From NCBI GenBank assembly GCA_963542625.1, contig CAUTXO010000001.1:1-64000 (forward strand): 64,000 nucleotides of DNA, given 5' to 3'. The position numbers and the translations under genes are program-made. The notes under the pieces were generated by a model that ran no database searches, was not told where the DNA came from, and was given only the letters and a program-made list of their open reading frames with translations. The DNA comes from CAUTXO01 sp963542625 (lineage in GTDB: Bacteria > Campylobacterota > Campylobacteria > Campylobacterales > SZUA-545). Below, in pieces: positions 8,664 to 16,882 of this stretch; position 1 is the stretch's first letter, and each line of letters starts with the position of its first letter.

Positions 8664-9581
8664 CTAATCTGCTTGCTCGTTTAACATTTTGTATTTATCG
8701 CAACCCTGCCCAAAGCCCAAATCACAAGCCTTGCTGAATAACTCCTTTGCCGTTTGCTTGTCTTTTTTGACGCCTTGCCCGTTGTAGTATAAAGCCCCTA
8801 AATTAAAGCAAGCGCCGCCATATCCTAGCTCGCAAGCCTTTTGCCAAAACTCGGCTGCCTTTTTGTAATTCTGTTTTACGCCATCTGTGCCGTGATAATA
8901 TGAATGCCCCAATACGTAGCAAGCCTCGCCGTGCCCCAGCTCGCAAGCTTTTTCAAACAGCGCAGCCGCTTTTTTTAGATCTTGCCCCACGCCCCTTCCA
9001 CGCTTATAGAAAGCCCCTAAATTAAAGCAGCTCTCGCCATCGCCTAATTCGCAGGCTTTTTCAAACAGTGCGGCTGCTTTTTCGTCGCTTTGCTCCACGC
9101 CCAGCCCATCTCTATACAAAATGCCTAAATTGGCGCAAGCTATGCCATTCCCCATCTCGCAGGCTTTTTTGAAAAATTCGCGCGCTTTTTTATAGTCTTG
9201 CGTTACACCTTGTCCTTGCGCGCATAAAACCCCAAGATTATGGCAAGCGCCCATATCTCCCAGCTCGCAAGCCCTTTGCCAAAACTTGACCGCCTTTTGT
9301 AGATCTTGCGCTACGCCCTGTTCTCTTATGTATAAAACTCCCGCACTAAAGCAAGCTTCCCCATCGCCTAGCGCGCAAGCTTTTTCAAAGAGTTTAAGCG
9401 CTTTTTCGTCGCTTTGCTCCACGCCCAGCCCATTTGCATATAAAACTCCCAAATCAAAGCAAGCCGGGTAAAACCCAAGCGCACAAGCTTTTTCGTAAAA
9501 CTTGGCATCTCTTTTGTGATCTTGCTTGCGTTTGATTTTATCTAAGCCAAGTGCTTTAAAAATTGCACGTAAAAATCCCAT
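8664..9581 (-). CDS. Sel1-repeat, Cys-rich (Hcp-like) protein
   Basis: A 305-residue protein made almost wholly of Sel1-like repeats of about 36 residues. Each repeat carries a cysteine pair spaced C-x7-C, as in KACELGDGESC and KACELGHGEAC; eight such pairs are visible. This pattern matches the Helicobacter cysteine-rich proteins, in which each pair forms a disulfide and the protein is secreted. Here the N-terminus (MGFLRAIFKALGLDKIKRK) is not a convincing signal peptide, so location is uncertain. Sel1 proteins usually act as binding scaffolds. It starts at ATG with AAAGGG upstream and stands alone. Confidence 0.85.
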   Translation of the reverse strand: MGFLRAIFKALGLDKIKRKQDHKRDAKFYEKACALGFYPACFDLGVLYANGLGVEQSDEKALKLFEKACALGDGEACFSAGVLYIREQGVAQDLQKAVKFWQRACELGDMGACHNLGVLCAQGQGVTQDYKKAREFFKKACEMGNGIACANLGILYRDGLGVEQSDEKAAALFEKACELGDGESCFNLGAFYKRGRGVGQDLKKAAALFEKACELGHGEACYVLGHSYYHGTDGVKQNYKKAAEFWQKACELGYGGACFNLGALYYNGQGVKKDKQTAKELFSKACDLGFGQGCDKYKMLNEQAD

Positions 9582-9758
9582 TTATTGCCCTTTAACTAAC
9601 GCCCGCATTATGCCGCGCCTGCTCTAAAAGCTTGCGCCCAAAGGTTTCTTGCGCCAAGAACGGCAAAAGTTTTAAATCTGTAGCGCTTTTTCAGTTAGTG
9701 TTAATAAAATTATTGCAATAATCACGCCGTATAAAAATTATTATTTAAGGAAAAGCAA

Positions 9759-10076
9759 ATGGGACAAGCTATTGAATTAACTGCCGAGAATTTCGACAGC
9801 ACAGTTAGCGAAGGCGTTGTTGTAGTAGATTTTTGGGCACCTTGGTGCGGACCTTGTAGAATGGTCGGACCTGTTATCGAAGAATTAGCAGGCGATTTTA
9901 AAGGCAAAGTAAAGGTTTGCAAGGTAAATACTGATGAAAACCAAGACATTGCCGTTAAATTTGGCATAAGATCCATACCTACTATTATGTTTTTCAAAGA
10001 CGGTGAGCAAAAAGATATGATTATAGGTGCCGCTGGCAAAGATTCCTTTGTAGAAAAAATCAACGCCCTGCTCTAA
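9759..10076 (+). CDS. trxA: Thioredoxin
   Basis: General protein disulfide reductase, 105 residues, cytoplasmic. The active site WAPWCGPCRMV is intact near residue 30, with the cis-proline loop RSIPTIMFF. It is reduced by the thioredoxin reductase encoded two genes downstream. It starts at ATG after AAGGAAAAG; an AT-rich stretch with TATAAAAAT about 30 bases upstream is a likely promoter. Confidence 0.97.
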   Translation: MGQAIELTAENFDSTVSEGVVVVDFWAPWCGPCRMVGPVIEELAGDFKGKVKVCKVNTDENQDIAVKFGIRSIPTIMFFKDGEQKDMIIGAAGKDSFVEKINALL

Positions 10077-10084
10077 GGTAAGGC

Positions 10085-10528
10085 TTGATTTACAAAAACC
10101 AAAGATACGGTAAATTATTTTTTACCTCCTTTTTTGGTGCTTTAATGGTAGCAGTGGCCTTTGGCTACTCAAGCTACCGTTATAGCCGTTTTAATTTTCT
10201 TGACTTTTCACAACTCACACTTTATGAAAAATTAGACGTATTTGCGCCAAAGGCGGACGAATACATTCTGATTTTTTACTCATCAAAACAAACTGATCTA
10301 AGCCTAGTTACAAAAAAAATAAACGCGGGCAATACGCCGATTTTGGCGATTGACTTTGCGCAAAATGTGCGCCAAAGTAGCAAGGATCTAACCGTCATCA
10401 CAGGTGGTTTTAACGAGCTTTTAAAGGTCGTTCATAAAATGCGCGTAACGCACCTTCCAAGCGCACTCTACATTAAAAAAGAGAGAAACGCCCTGTATAA
10501 ACAAAACAGTAGTTTCTTAATGTTATAA
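10085..10528 (+). CDS. Conserved membrane-anchored protein between trxA and trxB
   Basis: A 147-residue protein with a TTG start, 8 bases after trxA. One membrane segment lies near residues 11-28 (LFFTSFFGALMVAVAFGYSS), which would put the rest outside the cytoplasm or on the membrane face. The remainder has a faint thioredoxin-like order: a strand YILIFYSS, a second strand PILAIDFA, then MRVTHLPSALYIKK, where the HLPS proline sits like the cis-proline of thioredoxins. No CxxC is present. Function unknown; its place in the thioredoxin operon is the only hint. Confidence 0.7.
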   Translation: MIYKNQRYGKLFFTSFFGALMVAVAFGYSSYRYSRFNFLDFSQLTLYEKLDVFAPKADEYILIFYSSKQTDLSLVTKKINAGNTPILAIDFAQNVRQSSKDLTVITGGFNELLKVVHKMRVTHLPSALYIKKERNALYKQNSSFLML

Positions 10529-10559
10529 TCCGCGCTAATTCAATTTTTGGAGATAAATT

Positions 10560-11489
10560 ATGATAGATCTAGCAATTGTAGGCGGCGGGCCAGCAGGGCT
10601 TACAGCCGGTTTATACGCAACAAGAGGCGGTTTGAAAAACGTAATTATGTTTGAGCCTGGAATGCCCGGCGGGCAAATCACAAGCTCAAGCGAGATAGAA
10701 AATTACCCCGGTCAGCTAGAGGTGGTAAGCGGCTTGGATCTTATGCAAGATTGGCCTAAGCAAGCGCAAAAATTCGGGCTAAAACACGAGATGAAAGAAG
10801 TTCTAAGCATTCAAAAGGTGCAAGATACTTTTGTTTTGGAGCTTTCCGACAAAACAAGCGTTGAAGCCGCGAGCGTCATCGTGGCAACCGGTAGCGTCCC
10901 TAAAAAGGGCGGCTTTAAAGGCGAGAGCGAATTTTTTGGACGCGGGATTAGCACCTGTGCCACTTGCGACGGCTTTTTCTACAAAAACAAAGAAGTTGCA
11001 ATGATAGGCGGCGGCGACAGCGCGCTTGAAGAGGCAATTTATATGAGCCACATCGCGTCAAAGGTGTATTTGATCCACAGGAGAGATAGTTTTAGAGCCT
11101 CTCCGACAACCGTTGCAAGAGTGAAAGAAAACGACAAAATAGAGCTAGTTTTAAATGCTGCGGTTGAAGAAGTTTTTGGCGATACTTCTGGCGTTAGCGG
11201 CGTGAGAGTAAAAACACCAGATGGCGAAAGGACGATTAACGTCCCAGGCGTTTTTGTTTTCGTCGGCAGAGACGTAAAAAACTCTATTTTAAAAGACAAA
11301 AACGGGAATTTTATCTGCGAGATGACGCAAAACGGTCAGGTAAAAACGGATCTTAAAATGCACACAAGCCTAAAGGGGCTTTTTGTGGCGGGCGATGTGC
11401 GCGAAGATGCCGCGCGCCAAGTTGTTTGCGCCGCTAGCGACGGAGCCGTTGCCGCACTAGAAGCAATCGCCTTTTTGCAAGGGCATTAA
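10560..11489 (+). CDS. trxB: Thioredoxin reductase
   Basis: NADPH-dependent flavoenzyme that reduces thioredoxin, 309 residues. It has the FAD motif GGGPAGLTAG at the N-terminus, the redox pair in CATCDGFFY near residue 135, the NADPH motif GGGDSALEEA, and the C-terminal FAD motif GLFVAGDVRE. It follows a GGAGAT ribosome site. Its stop codon overlaps the dapB start (TAATG). Confidence 0.96.
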   Translation: MIDLAIVGGGPAGLTAGLYATRGGLKNVIMFEPGMPGGQITSSSEIENYPGQLEVVSGLDLMQDWPKQAQKFGLKHEMKEVLSIQKVQDTFVLELSDKTSVEAASVIVATGSVPKKGGFKGESEFFGRGISTCATCDGFFYKNKEVAMIGGGDSALEEAIYMSHIASKVYLIHRRDSFRASPTTVARVKENDKIELVLNAAVEEVFGDTSGVSGVRVKTPDGERTINVPGVFVFVGRDVKNSILKDKNGNFICEMTQNGQVKTDLKMHTSLKGLFVAGDVREDAARQVVCAASDGAVAALEAIAFLQGH

Positions 11490-12262
11490 TGATAAGGGTT
11501 GGCATACACGGCGGATCCGGTAGGGTCGGCAATATGCTCATTGACGCGCTTAGTAGCGCCAAAGATCTTGCGCTTGCTTGCGTTTATGTGAGAAGCCGCG
11601 TCAATTTTACCGCCACGCAAGACGTTTTAGTCACAAACTCGCTAGAAGAATTTCTAAAGCATAGCGACGTAGTCGTGGATTTTACAAGCCCAGGTGGCAC
11701 GCAAAACCTTTTGGCAAAGGCAATTGAGTTTAAACCAACGTCGCTTGTTGTGGGCACGACGGGGCTTGGCGCAGATCTAATGGGCTTGCTAAATGAAGCG
11801 GCGCAAAAAATGCCCGTTTTTTACGCTACAAATATGTCCTTAGGCGTCGCGGTTTTAAACCGGCTTGTTTTTGAAGCGAGCAAGATCTTAAGGGATTTTG
11901 ACGCCGAAATTTACGAAATGCACCACCGCCACAAAAAGGACGCGCCAAGCGGGACGGCGCTAACGCTTGCAAAAAGCGTAGCAGCAGCAAGGGGCTTAGA
12001 TCTTGACGCCGTGCGAGTTAGCGCAAGGGACGGCATAACCGGCGAGCGCACAAAAGACGAGATAGCCGTTATGTCTTTTAGGGGCGGAGATATCGTCGGC
12101 GAGCACACCGTCGGGTTTTACTCAAGCGGCGAGTTTTTGCGGCTTTCACACACCGCGACCGATAGAAAAACCTTTGCACTTGGCGCGCTAAAAGCGGCGG
12201 CGTGGCTAAGCAGCAAAAAAAACGGGCTTTATTCAATCAAAGATCTGTTGCAATTTGAATAG
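11489..12262 (+). CDS. dapB: 4-hydroxy-tetrahydrodipicolinate reductase
   Basis: Reduces the dipicolinate precursor in the lysine and diaminopimelate pathway, so it feeds cell-wall synthesis. The 257 residues show the nucleotide motif GIHGGSGRVGNML and the active-site segment EMHHRHKKDAPSGTA. It overlaps trxB by one base and purF by 8 bases, so the three are translated from one message. The dapB-purF pairing is also found in C. jejuni. Confidence 0.96.
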   Translation: MIRVGIHGGSGRVGNMLIDALSSAKDLALACVYVRSRVNFTATQDVLVTNSLEEFLKHSDVVVDFTSPGGTQNLLAKAIEFKPTSLVVGTTGLGADLMGLLNEAAQKMPVFYATNMSLGVAVLNRLVFEASKILRDFDAEIYEMHHRHKKDAPSGTALTLAKSVAAARGLDLDAVRVSARDGITGERTKDEIAVMSFRGGDIVGEHTVGFYSSGEFLRLSHTATDRKTFALGALKAAAWLSSKKNGLYSIKDLLQFE

Positions 12263-13598
12263 TTTTAACGAAAAATGCGCCGTCGTCGGCGTGTTTAATG
12301 TTGAAAATTCCGCAAAAATCGCCTACCTAGCGCTTTACTCAATGCAGCACCGGGGGCAAGAAGCAGCGGGCATAAGCTCAAGCGACGGCAAAAAAATCAA
12401 AACCGTAAAAGGGCTTGGGCTTGTTTCGCAAGTTTTTACAAAAGAAGGGCTAGCTAGCCTAAGCGGCGCTTTATCCATTGGGCATAATCGGTATTCAACC
12501 GCTGGCGCAAACAGCATTGAAGACGCGCAGCCCCTTTGCGCGACGCTAAATAGCGGAGATCTTGCGCTAGCGCACAACGGAAACCTAACAAACAGCCGCG
12601 CCCTAAGAGAAGCGCTCATCAAAAACGGGGCGGTTTTTCAGTCGCAAACCGACACAGAAAACATCATTCACATCATCGCAAGAAGCAAGGAAGCGTCGCT
12701 AACAGAGCGCGTAAAAGAAGCACTTTTGCAAATAAAAGGCGCGTATTCGCTCGTGTTTTTGAGCGCGGATCTAATGATAGCTGCTAGGGATCCAAACGGC
12801 ATACGGCCACTTTGCATAGGCGCGCTAGGGGGTGGCTTCATCGTTGCGAGTGAAACCTGCGCCTTTGATTTAGTCGGCGCAAAATACCTAAGAGACATAG
12901 ATCCAGCGGAGATGGTCGTGTTTGAAAGTGGGGGGCTTAGATCCATCAAGTTCGCCACGCCAAACGCAAAGCACTGTATTTTTGAGAGCGTTTATTTTGC
13001 AAGATCTGATAGCCTGCTGCGCGGCAAAACCGCCTACGAAACAAGAAAGCAAATGGGTAGAGAGCTAGCAAGGCAAGATGACCTAAAAGCCGACATCGTC
13101 GTGCCCGTCCCAGCTAGCGCAATCCCGCACGCCATAGGCTACGCCGAGCAAACGGGCATTCCGCTTGAGCTTGCCATCACCAAAAGCCACGCTGGGCGGA
13201 GCTTTATCCAACCGCTAAAAGAAGTCAGGGATCTTATGGTAAGGCAAAAGCTAAAGCCTATCCGTGAGCTCATTTACGGCAAGATCTTGGCGCTAATAGA
13301 CGACTCAATCGTGCGCGGCACCACAGGCAAGCAAATAATTAGCTTGCTTTTTGAAGCCGGCGCAAAGGAAGTGCATATGCGCGTGGCGTCGCCGCCTGTT
13401 TGCTACCCGTGCTTTTACGGCATTGACACGCCAAGCAAGAGTGAGCTCATCGTCGCGCGGCTTGGCATTGAAAAAACGGCGCAAGCGTTAGGGGCAAACT
13501 CGCTTAAATTCCTAAGCCTTAGCGCGCTAAAAAAAAGCGTTGAAGATAGCGGCAACTTTTGCTGTGCGTGCTTTGACGGAAAGTATTTTCACAAATGA
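12255..13598 (+). CDS. purF: Amidophosphoribosyltransferase
   Basis: First committed step of purine synthesis: glutamine plus PRPP to phosphoribosylamine. It has 447 residues. The N-terminal Ntn-type glutaminase begins at Cys8 (MNSFNEKCAVVGVFN), implying removal of a short propeptide. The phosphoribosyl-transferase motif ALIDDSIVRGTTGKQI is intact. The start is TTG inside the end of dapB. It overlaps the next gene by ATGA. Confidence 0.95.
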   Translation: MNSFNEKCAVVGVFNVENSAKIAYLALYSMQHRGQEAAGISSSDGKKIKTVKGLGLVSQVFTKEGLASLSGALSIGHNRYSTAGANSIEDAQPLCATLNSGDLALAHNGNLTNSRALREALIKNGAVFQSQTDTENIIHIIARSKEASLTERVKEALLQIKGAYSLVFLSADLMIAARDPNGIRPLCIGALGGGFIVASETCAFDLVGAKYLRDIDPAEMVVFESGGLRSIKFATPNAKHCIFESVYFARSDSLLRGKTAYETRKQMGRELARQDDLKADIVVPVPASAIPHAIGYAEQTGIPLELAITKSHAGRSFIQPLKEVRDLMVRQKLKPIRELIYGKILALIDDSIVRGTTGKQIISLLFEAGAKEVHMRVASPPVCYPCFYGIDTPSKSELIVARLGIEKTAQALGANSLKFLSLSALKKSVEDSGNFCCACFDGKYFHK

Positions 13599-14536
13599 GC
13601 CAGCAAATGGGCTTGAGCGTGCTAACTTTTGGCGTGTATCTTAGGCAAAAATACGGCGTGCGTGTGCGCAAGATCCCAATATCTGTGAGCGGTTTTACCT
13701 GCCCCAACATAGACGGGACGGTCCTAAAAGGCGGCTGCACTTATTGCGACAACAGCTCCTTTAGCCCAAACCTAGCGCAAGAAAGTGGCGCGTTTTTTTT
13801 AAGTAGCCGCAGCGCGCAAAACCCGCTTCTTGGCGCACAGCTAGAGCAGGTGCAGTGGCAAATTTCGCAAACTTCGGCGTTTTTTGCAAGGCAATACGGG
13901 ACGCAAAAATTCATCGCCTATTTTCAGTCGTTTTCAAATTCATACGCGCCACTTGAGACACTAGAAGCGCTTTATAATAAGGCGCTAGCGGCAAAAGACG
14001 TCATCGGAATTAGCGTCGGCACAAGGGCTGATTGTGTTAGCGATGACTTTTTGCGCCTGCTAAAAAACCTAAAAACGCAAGAGATCTGGCTAGAAATCGG
14101 CGTGCAAAGCGCATTTAACAATACGCTAAAAATCATCAATCGCGGCGAGCGTTTTGAAGACATCGCGGCGGTTATTTCAAAGGCCGTGCGCGCCGGGATC
14201 AACGTTTGCGCGCATTTAATATACGGGCTGCCGAATGAAACGCAAAGCCATTTTATGCAAAGCCTTAGCGCGGTTTTAGCCCTAGGCGTGCAATCGTTAA
14301 AGATCCACCCGCTCTACATCACAAAAAACACTGTGCTAGAAAGGCTTTATCACGCCGGGCGCGTCCAGCTTTTAGCGCAAGAAGAATACGTCCGCGCCGT
14401 GCAAAAATCGCTTGAAATTATTCCACCGCACGTCATTATCCAGCGCCTAACCGCCGGCACTGATGACCCAAGCCTAGTTGCCCCACTTTGGTGCAAAAAC
14501 AAAAACGCGCTTAGGGCTAAGATCTTACGCAAATAA
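13595..14536 (+). CDS. Radical SAM protein, YhcC/TIGR01212 type
   Basis: A 313-residue radical SAM protein. The cysteine pattern CPNIDGTVLKGGCTYC near residue 35 is the spaced variant seen in the YhcC family rather than the usual CxxxCxxC alone. The segment AYFQSFSNSYAP and the later LEIGVQSAFNNTLK also fit. Substrate is unknown for this family. It overlaps purF by four bases and ends the trx-dap-pur run; C-terminal RGATCY sites follow. Confidence 0.88.
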   Translation: MSQQMGLSVLTFGVYLRQKYGVRVRKIPISVSGFTCPNIDGTVLKGGCTYCDNSSFSPNLAQESGAFFLSSRSAQNPLLGAQLEQVQWQISQTSAFFARQYGTQKFIAYFQSFSNSYAPLETLEALYNKALAAKDVIGISVGTRADCVSDDFLRLLKNLKTQEIWLEIGVQSAFNNTLKIINRGERFEDIAAVISKAVRAGINVCAHLIYGLPNETQSHFMQSLSAVLALGVQSLKIHPLYITKNTVLERLYHAGRVQLLAQEEYVRAVQKSLEIIPPHVIIQRLTAGTDDPSLVAPLWCKNKNALRAKILRK

Positions 14537-14756
14537 ACACGCACCAAACGCAATAGCAAAGTCGCTACAAGATCTAGCGCCTTAGATTTTGCAAAAGCAA
14601 AACACACGAAAAGTATTGAATTATTAATTTTACATTAAGCTTTAAATCTTTGGCTCAGAGTTCATACAGCAATAGCCAAAACCACACAAACAAAACAAAA
14701 CGGTAATATGATTAAACATTTTTTATATATGATCACATTTTTTCAAAGGTAAAAAG

Positions 14757-16721
14757 ATGAATTTTTTTAATAATTCAATATCAAACAAGCTTGTATTTGC
14801 GACGATTTTTGTGCTTTTTGCGGGGCTTGCCGTATTTACTTCAAACAACTACATAACGCTCAAAAAAGATCAGATTGAAGAGTCGGACAAATCAAAAGCA
14901 GACATCATAAAAGTTGCCGAGCTTTACATCGACCTTTACTTCAAAAAAATCACGTATTTTGTAGATAACATCGAGCGATCCTTGCCAAACGAAAGCCCTT
15001 CAAAAGAAGATTTCTTCAAAATTATGGATAACGTTTCAAGCTTTAGTGACTTTGACTCAATCTACATCGGCACAAACGCCGGCGTGCTGATTGCCGCAGA
15101 CAAAGCAGACGGCTACAAACCTTATTACGACGGCGCTGGCTACTCAGATTATGACCCGCGCACTAGGGATTGGTATAAGGCGGCGCAAGACAAAACCAAG
15201 CCCGTTTTTACAAAGCCATACGTGGATAAGACGACAAACAAGCTTGCCATCAGCATTGCCAAGCCTTTGCGCAAGGGCTCGCAGGTGATTGCGGTGGCGG
15301 CGGCGGATATTTATATAGAAGATTTTGTGGGGATTATTTCGCAAATTAAGACGAGCAAAACGAGCTCAACTTTCATCTTAGATCCGGCGAGCAAAGATAT
15401 GCTAATAGACGCCAATAAGGATCTGATTATGTTGCAAGATCCTACGCTAAAGGCTGCTGTGGCGCTGATTGTTTCCAAACACGCGCAAACGCCAAACAAA
15501 GCCTTTCATTACGAGTTTGGCGGCAGCAAAAAAGACTGCGTTTGCTCGCAAAACAAGCTAACGGGCTGGCTGATTTGCATTTCAAACGAGACGTCCGATT
15601 ACGACGAAAAGCTAAACGCCACGCTGTTTCATCAGATTTTGTTTTCTTTCGTTTTTCTAGGACTAACGGCACTAATATTGTTTTTTATTATAAAACACAG
15701 CTTAAAACCAGTTGAAATAATCAAGGGCGCGCTGCTTGGATTTTTTGAATTTTTAAACCATAAGGCTGGCTCGGCAAGGCTTATTGGGCTTAAATCAGGC
15801 GATGAATTTGGCGTGATGGCGGCGATGATTGACGAAAACATCACGCAAGTCCAAAGGAATTTAAAAGAAGAAGCGGCGCTAATTGCGGCTGTGAATAACT
15901 TTGCGAGCGAAATCAATGGCGGGAATTTTAGCGCCACAATCCAAGCGCAAACACAGAACAAGATCCTAAACGAGCTAAAGGCGGCGCTTTTGGCGGTGGC
16001 AAACACGCTAAAAACCAAAGTGGCAAAAAACGCCAAAGAAACCCTTGCGCTGCTTAGGGAGTATCAGAATAAAAATTTTAGTGCGCGGCTTGACGATGCG
16101 GCGACGCTCACAAAAGGGGTAAATGATCTTGGCGGGGCGATAGAGGCTATGCTAAAAAATTCACTTTCACAAGGCCTAGCGCTAGAAGAAAAATCCACCA
16201 ACCTTAACAACCTTGTAACTAATCTAAATAAATCCTCCACCGAGCAAGCCGCAAGCCTTGAGGAAGCCAGCGCCTCAATAGAAGAGCTCACCAGTTCAAT
16301 GAATTCAATGACAAGCAAGGCTGACGAAGTAATCACGCAAAGCGAGGACATCAAAAACATCTTAAACGTCATCAAAGATATTGCCGACCAAACCAACTTG
16401 CTTGCCCTAAATGCCGCCATTGAAGCCGCACGCGCAGGAGAAGCAGGGCGGGGCTTTGCCGTGGTTGCCGATGAAGTGAGAAAGCTAGCAGAGCGCACAC
16501 AAAAAAGCTTGACGGAGATTGAAACCAACACGAACTTGCTTGTCCAAGCTATCAACGAAATGAGCACAGGCGTGAAAGAACAAGCCATCGGAATCTCTCA
16601 AATCAACGAAGCGATGGGCTTGCTTGATAAACTAACGCAAGATAACACAAACCTAGCGACAAACACAAGCCGCATTGCAAACGAAGTAAATGAAATGGCA
16701 AAAAATATGATAAACAAATAG
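14757..16721 (+). CDS. Methyl-accepting chemotaxis protein, dCache sensor
   Basis: Transmembrane chemoreceptor of 654 residues. A first membrane helix lies near residues 10-30 and a second near 292-315. Between them is a periplasmic double-Cache domain with the motif DPRTRDWYKAA at residues 133-143, typical of sensors for amino acids or small organic acids; the ligand cannot be read from sequence. The cytoplasmic part has the conserved hairpin tip IADQTNLLALNAAIEAARAG with GFAVVADEVRKLAERT. A TATGAT box at 14728-14733 is a plausible promoter. Confidence 0.93.
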   Translation: MNFFNNSISNKLVFATIFVLFAGLAVFTSNNYITLKKDQIEESDKSKADIIKVAELYIDLYFKKITYFVDNIERSLPNESPSKEDFFKIMDNVSSFSDFDSIYIGTNAGVLIAADKADGYKPYYDGAGYSDYDPRTRDWYKAAQDKTKPVFTKPYVDKTTNKLAISIAKPLRKGSQVIAVAAADIYIEDFVGIISQIKTSKTSSTFILDPASKDMLIDANKDLIMLQDPTLKAAVALIVSKHAQTPNKAFHYEFGGSKKDCVCSQNKLTGWLICISNETSDYDEKLNATLFHQILFSFVFLGLTALILFFIIKHSLKPVEIIKGALLGFFEFLNHKAGSARLIGLKSGDEFGVMAAMIDENITQVQRNLKEEAALIAAVNNFASEINGGNFSATIQAQTQNKILNELKAALLAVANTLKTKVAKNAKETLALLREYQNKNFSARLDDAATLTKGVNDLGGAIEAMLKNSLSQGLALEEKSTNLNNLVTNLNKSSTEQAASLEEASASIEELTSSMNSMTSKADEVITQSEDIKNILNVIKDIADQTNLLALNAAIEAARAGEAGRGFAVVADEVRKLAERTQKSLTEIETNTNLLVQAINEMSTGVKEQAIGISQINEAMGLLDKLTQDNTNLATNTSRIANEVNEMAKNMINK

Positions 16722-16803
16722 CACAACTTAAAAATAGGTTAAGGCTTTGGGGTGTGAAAAATTTTTATTTTTATAAAATGTTGTTATTTTATTTTTTACT
16801 GGC

Positions 16804-16809
16804 TATAAT
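16804..16809 (+). promoter_or_regulatory. -10 box (TATAAT) of the second chemoreceptor gene
   Basis: A perfect TATAAT in an AT-rich gap, 73 bases before the ATG. It would give a 5' leader of about 65 bases. No clear -35 element is seen. Confidence 0.55.
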
Positions 16810-16882
16810 CGCAAATTCAATTTAATGCATAAGGCTTAATTATGAATTTGTATAAAAAATCACAACAAAAGGAATTGTTCTA

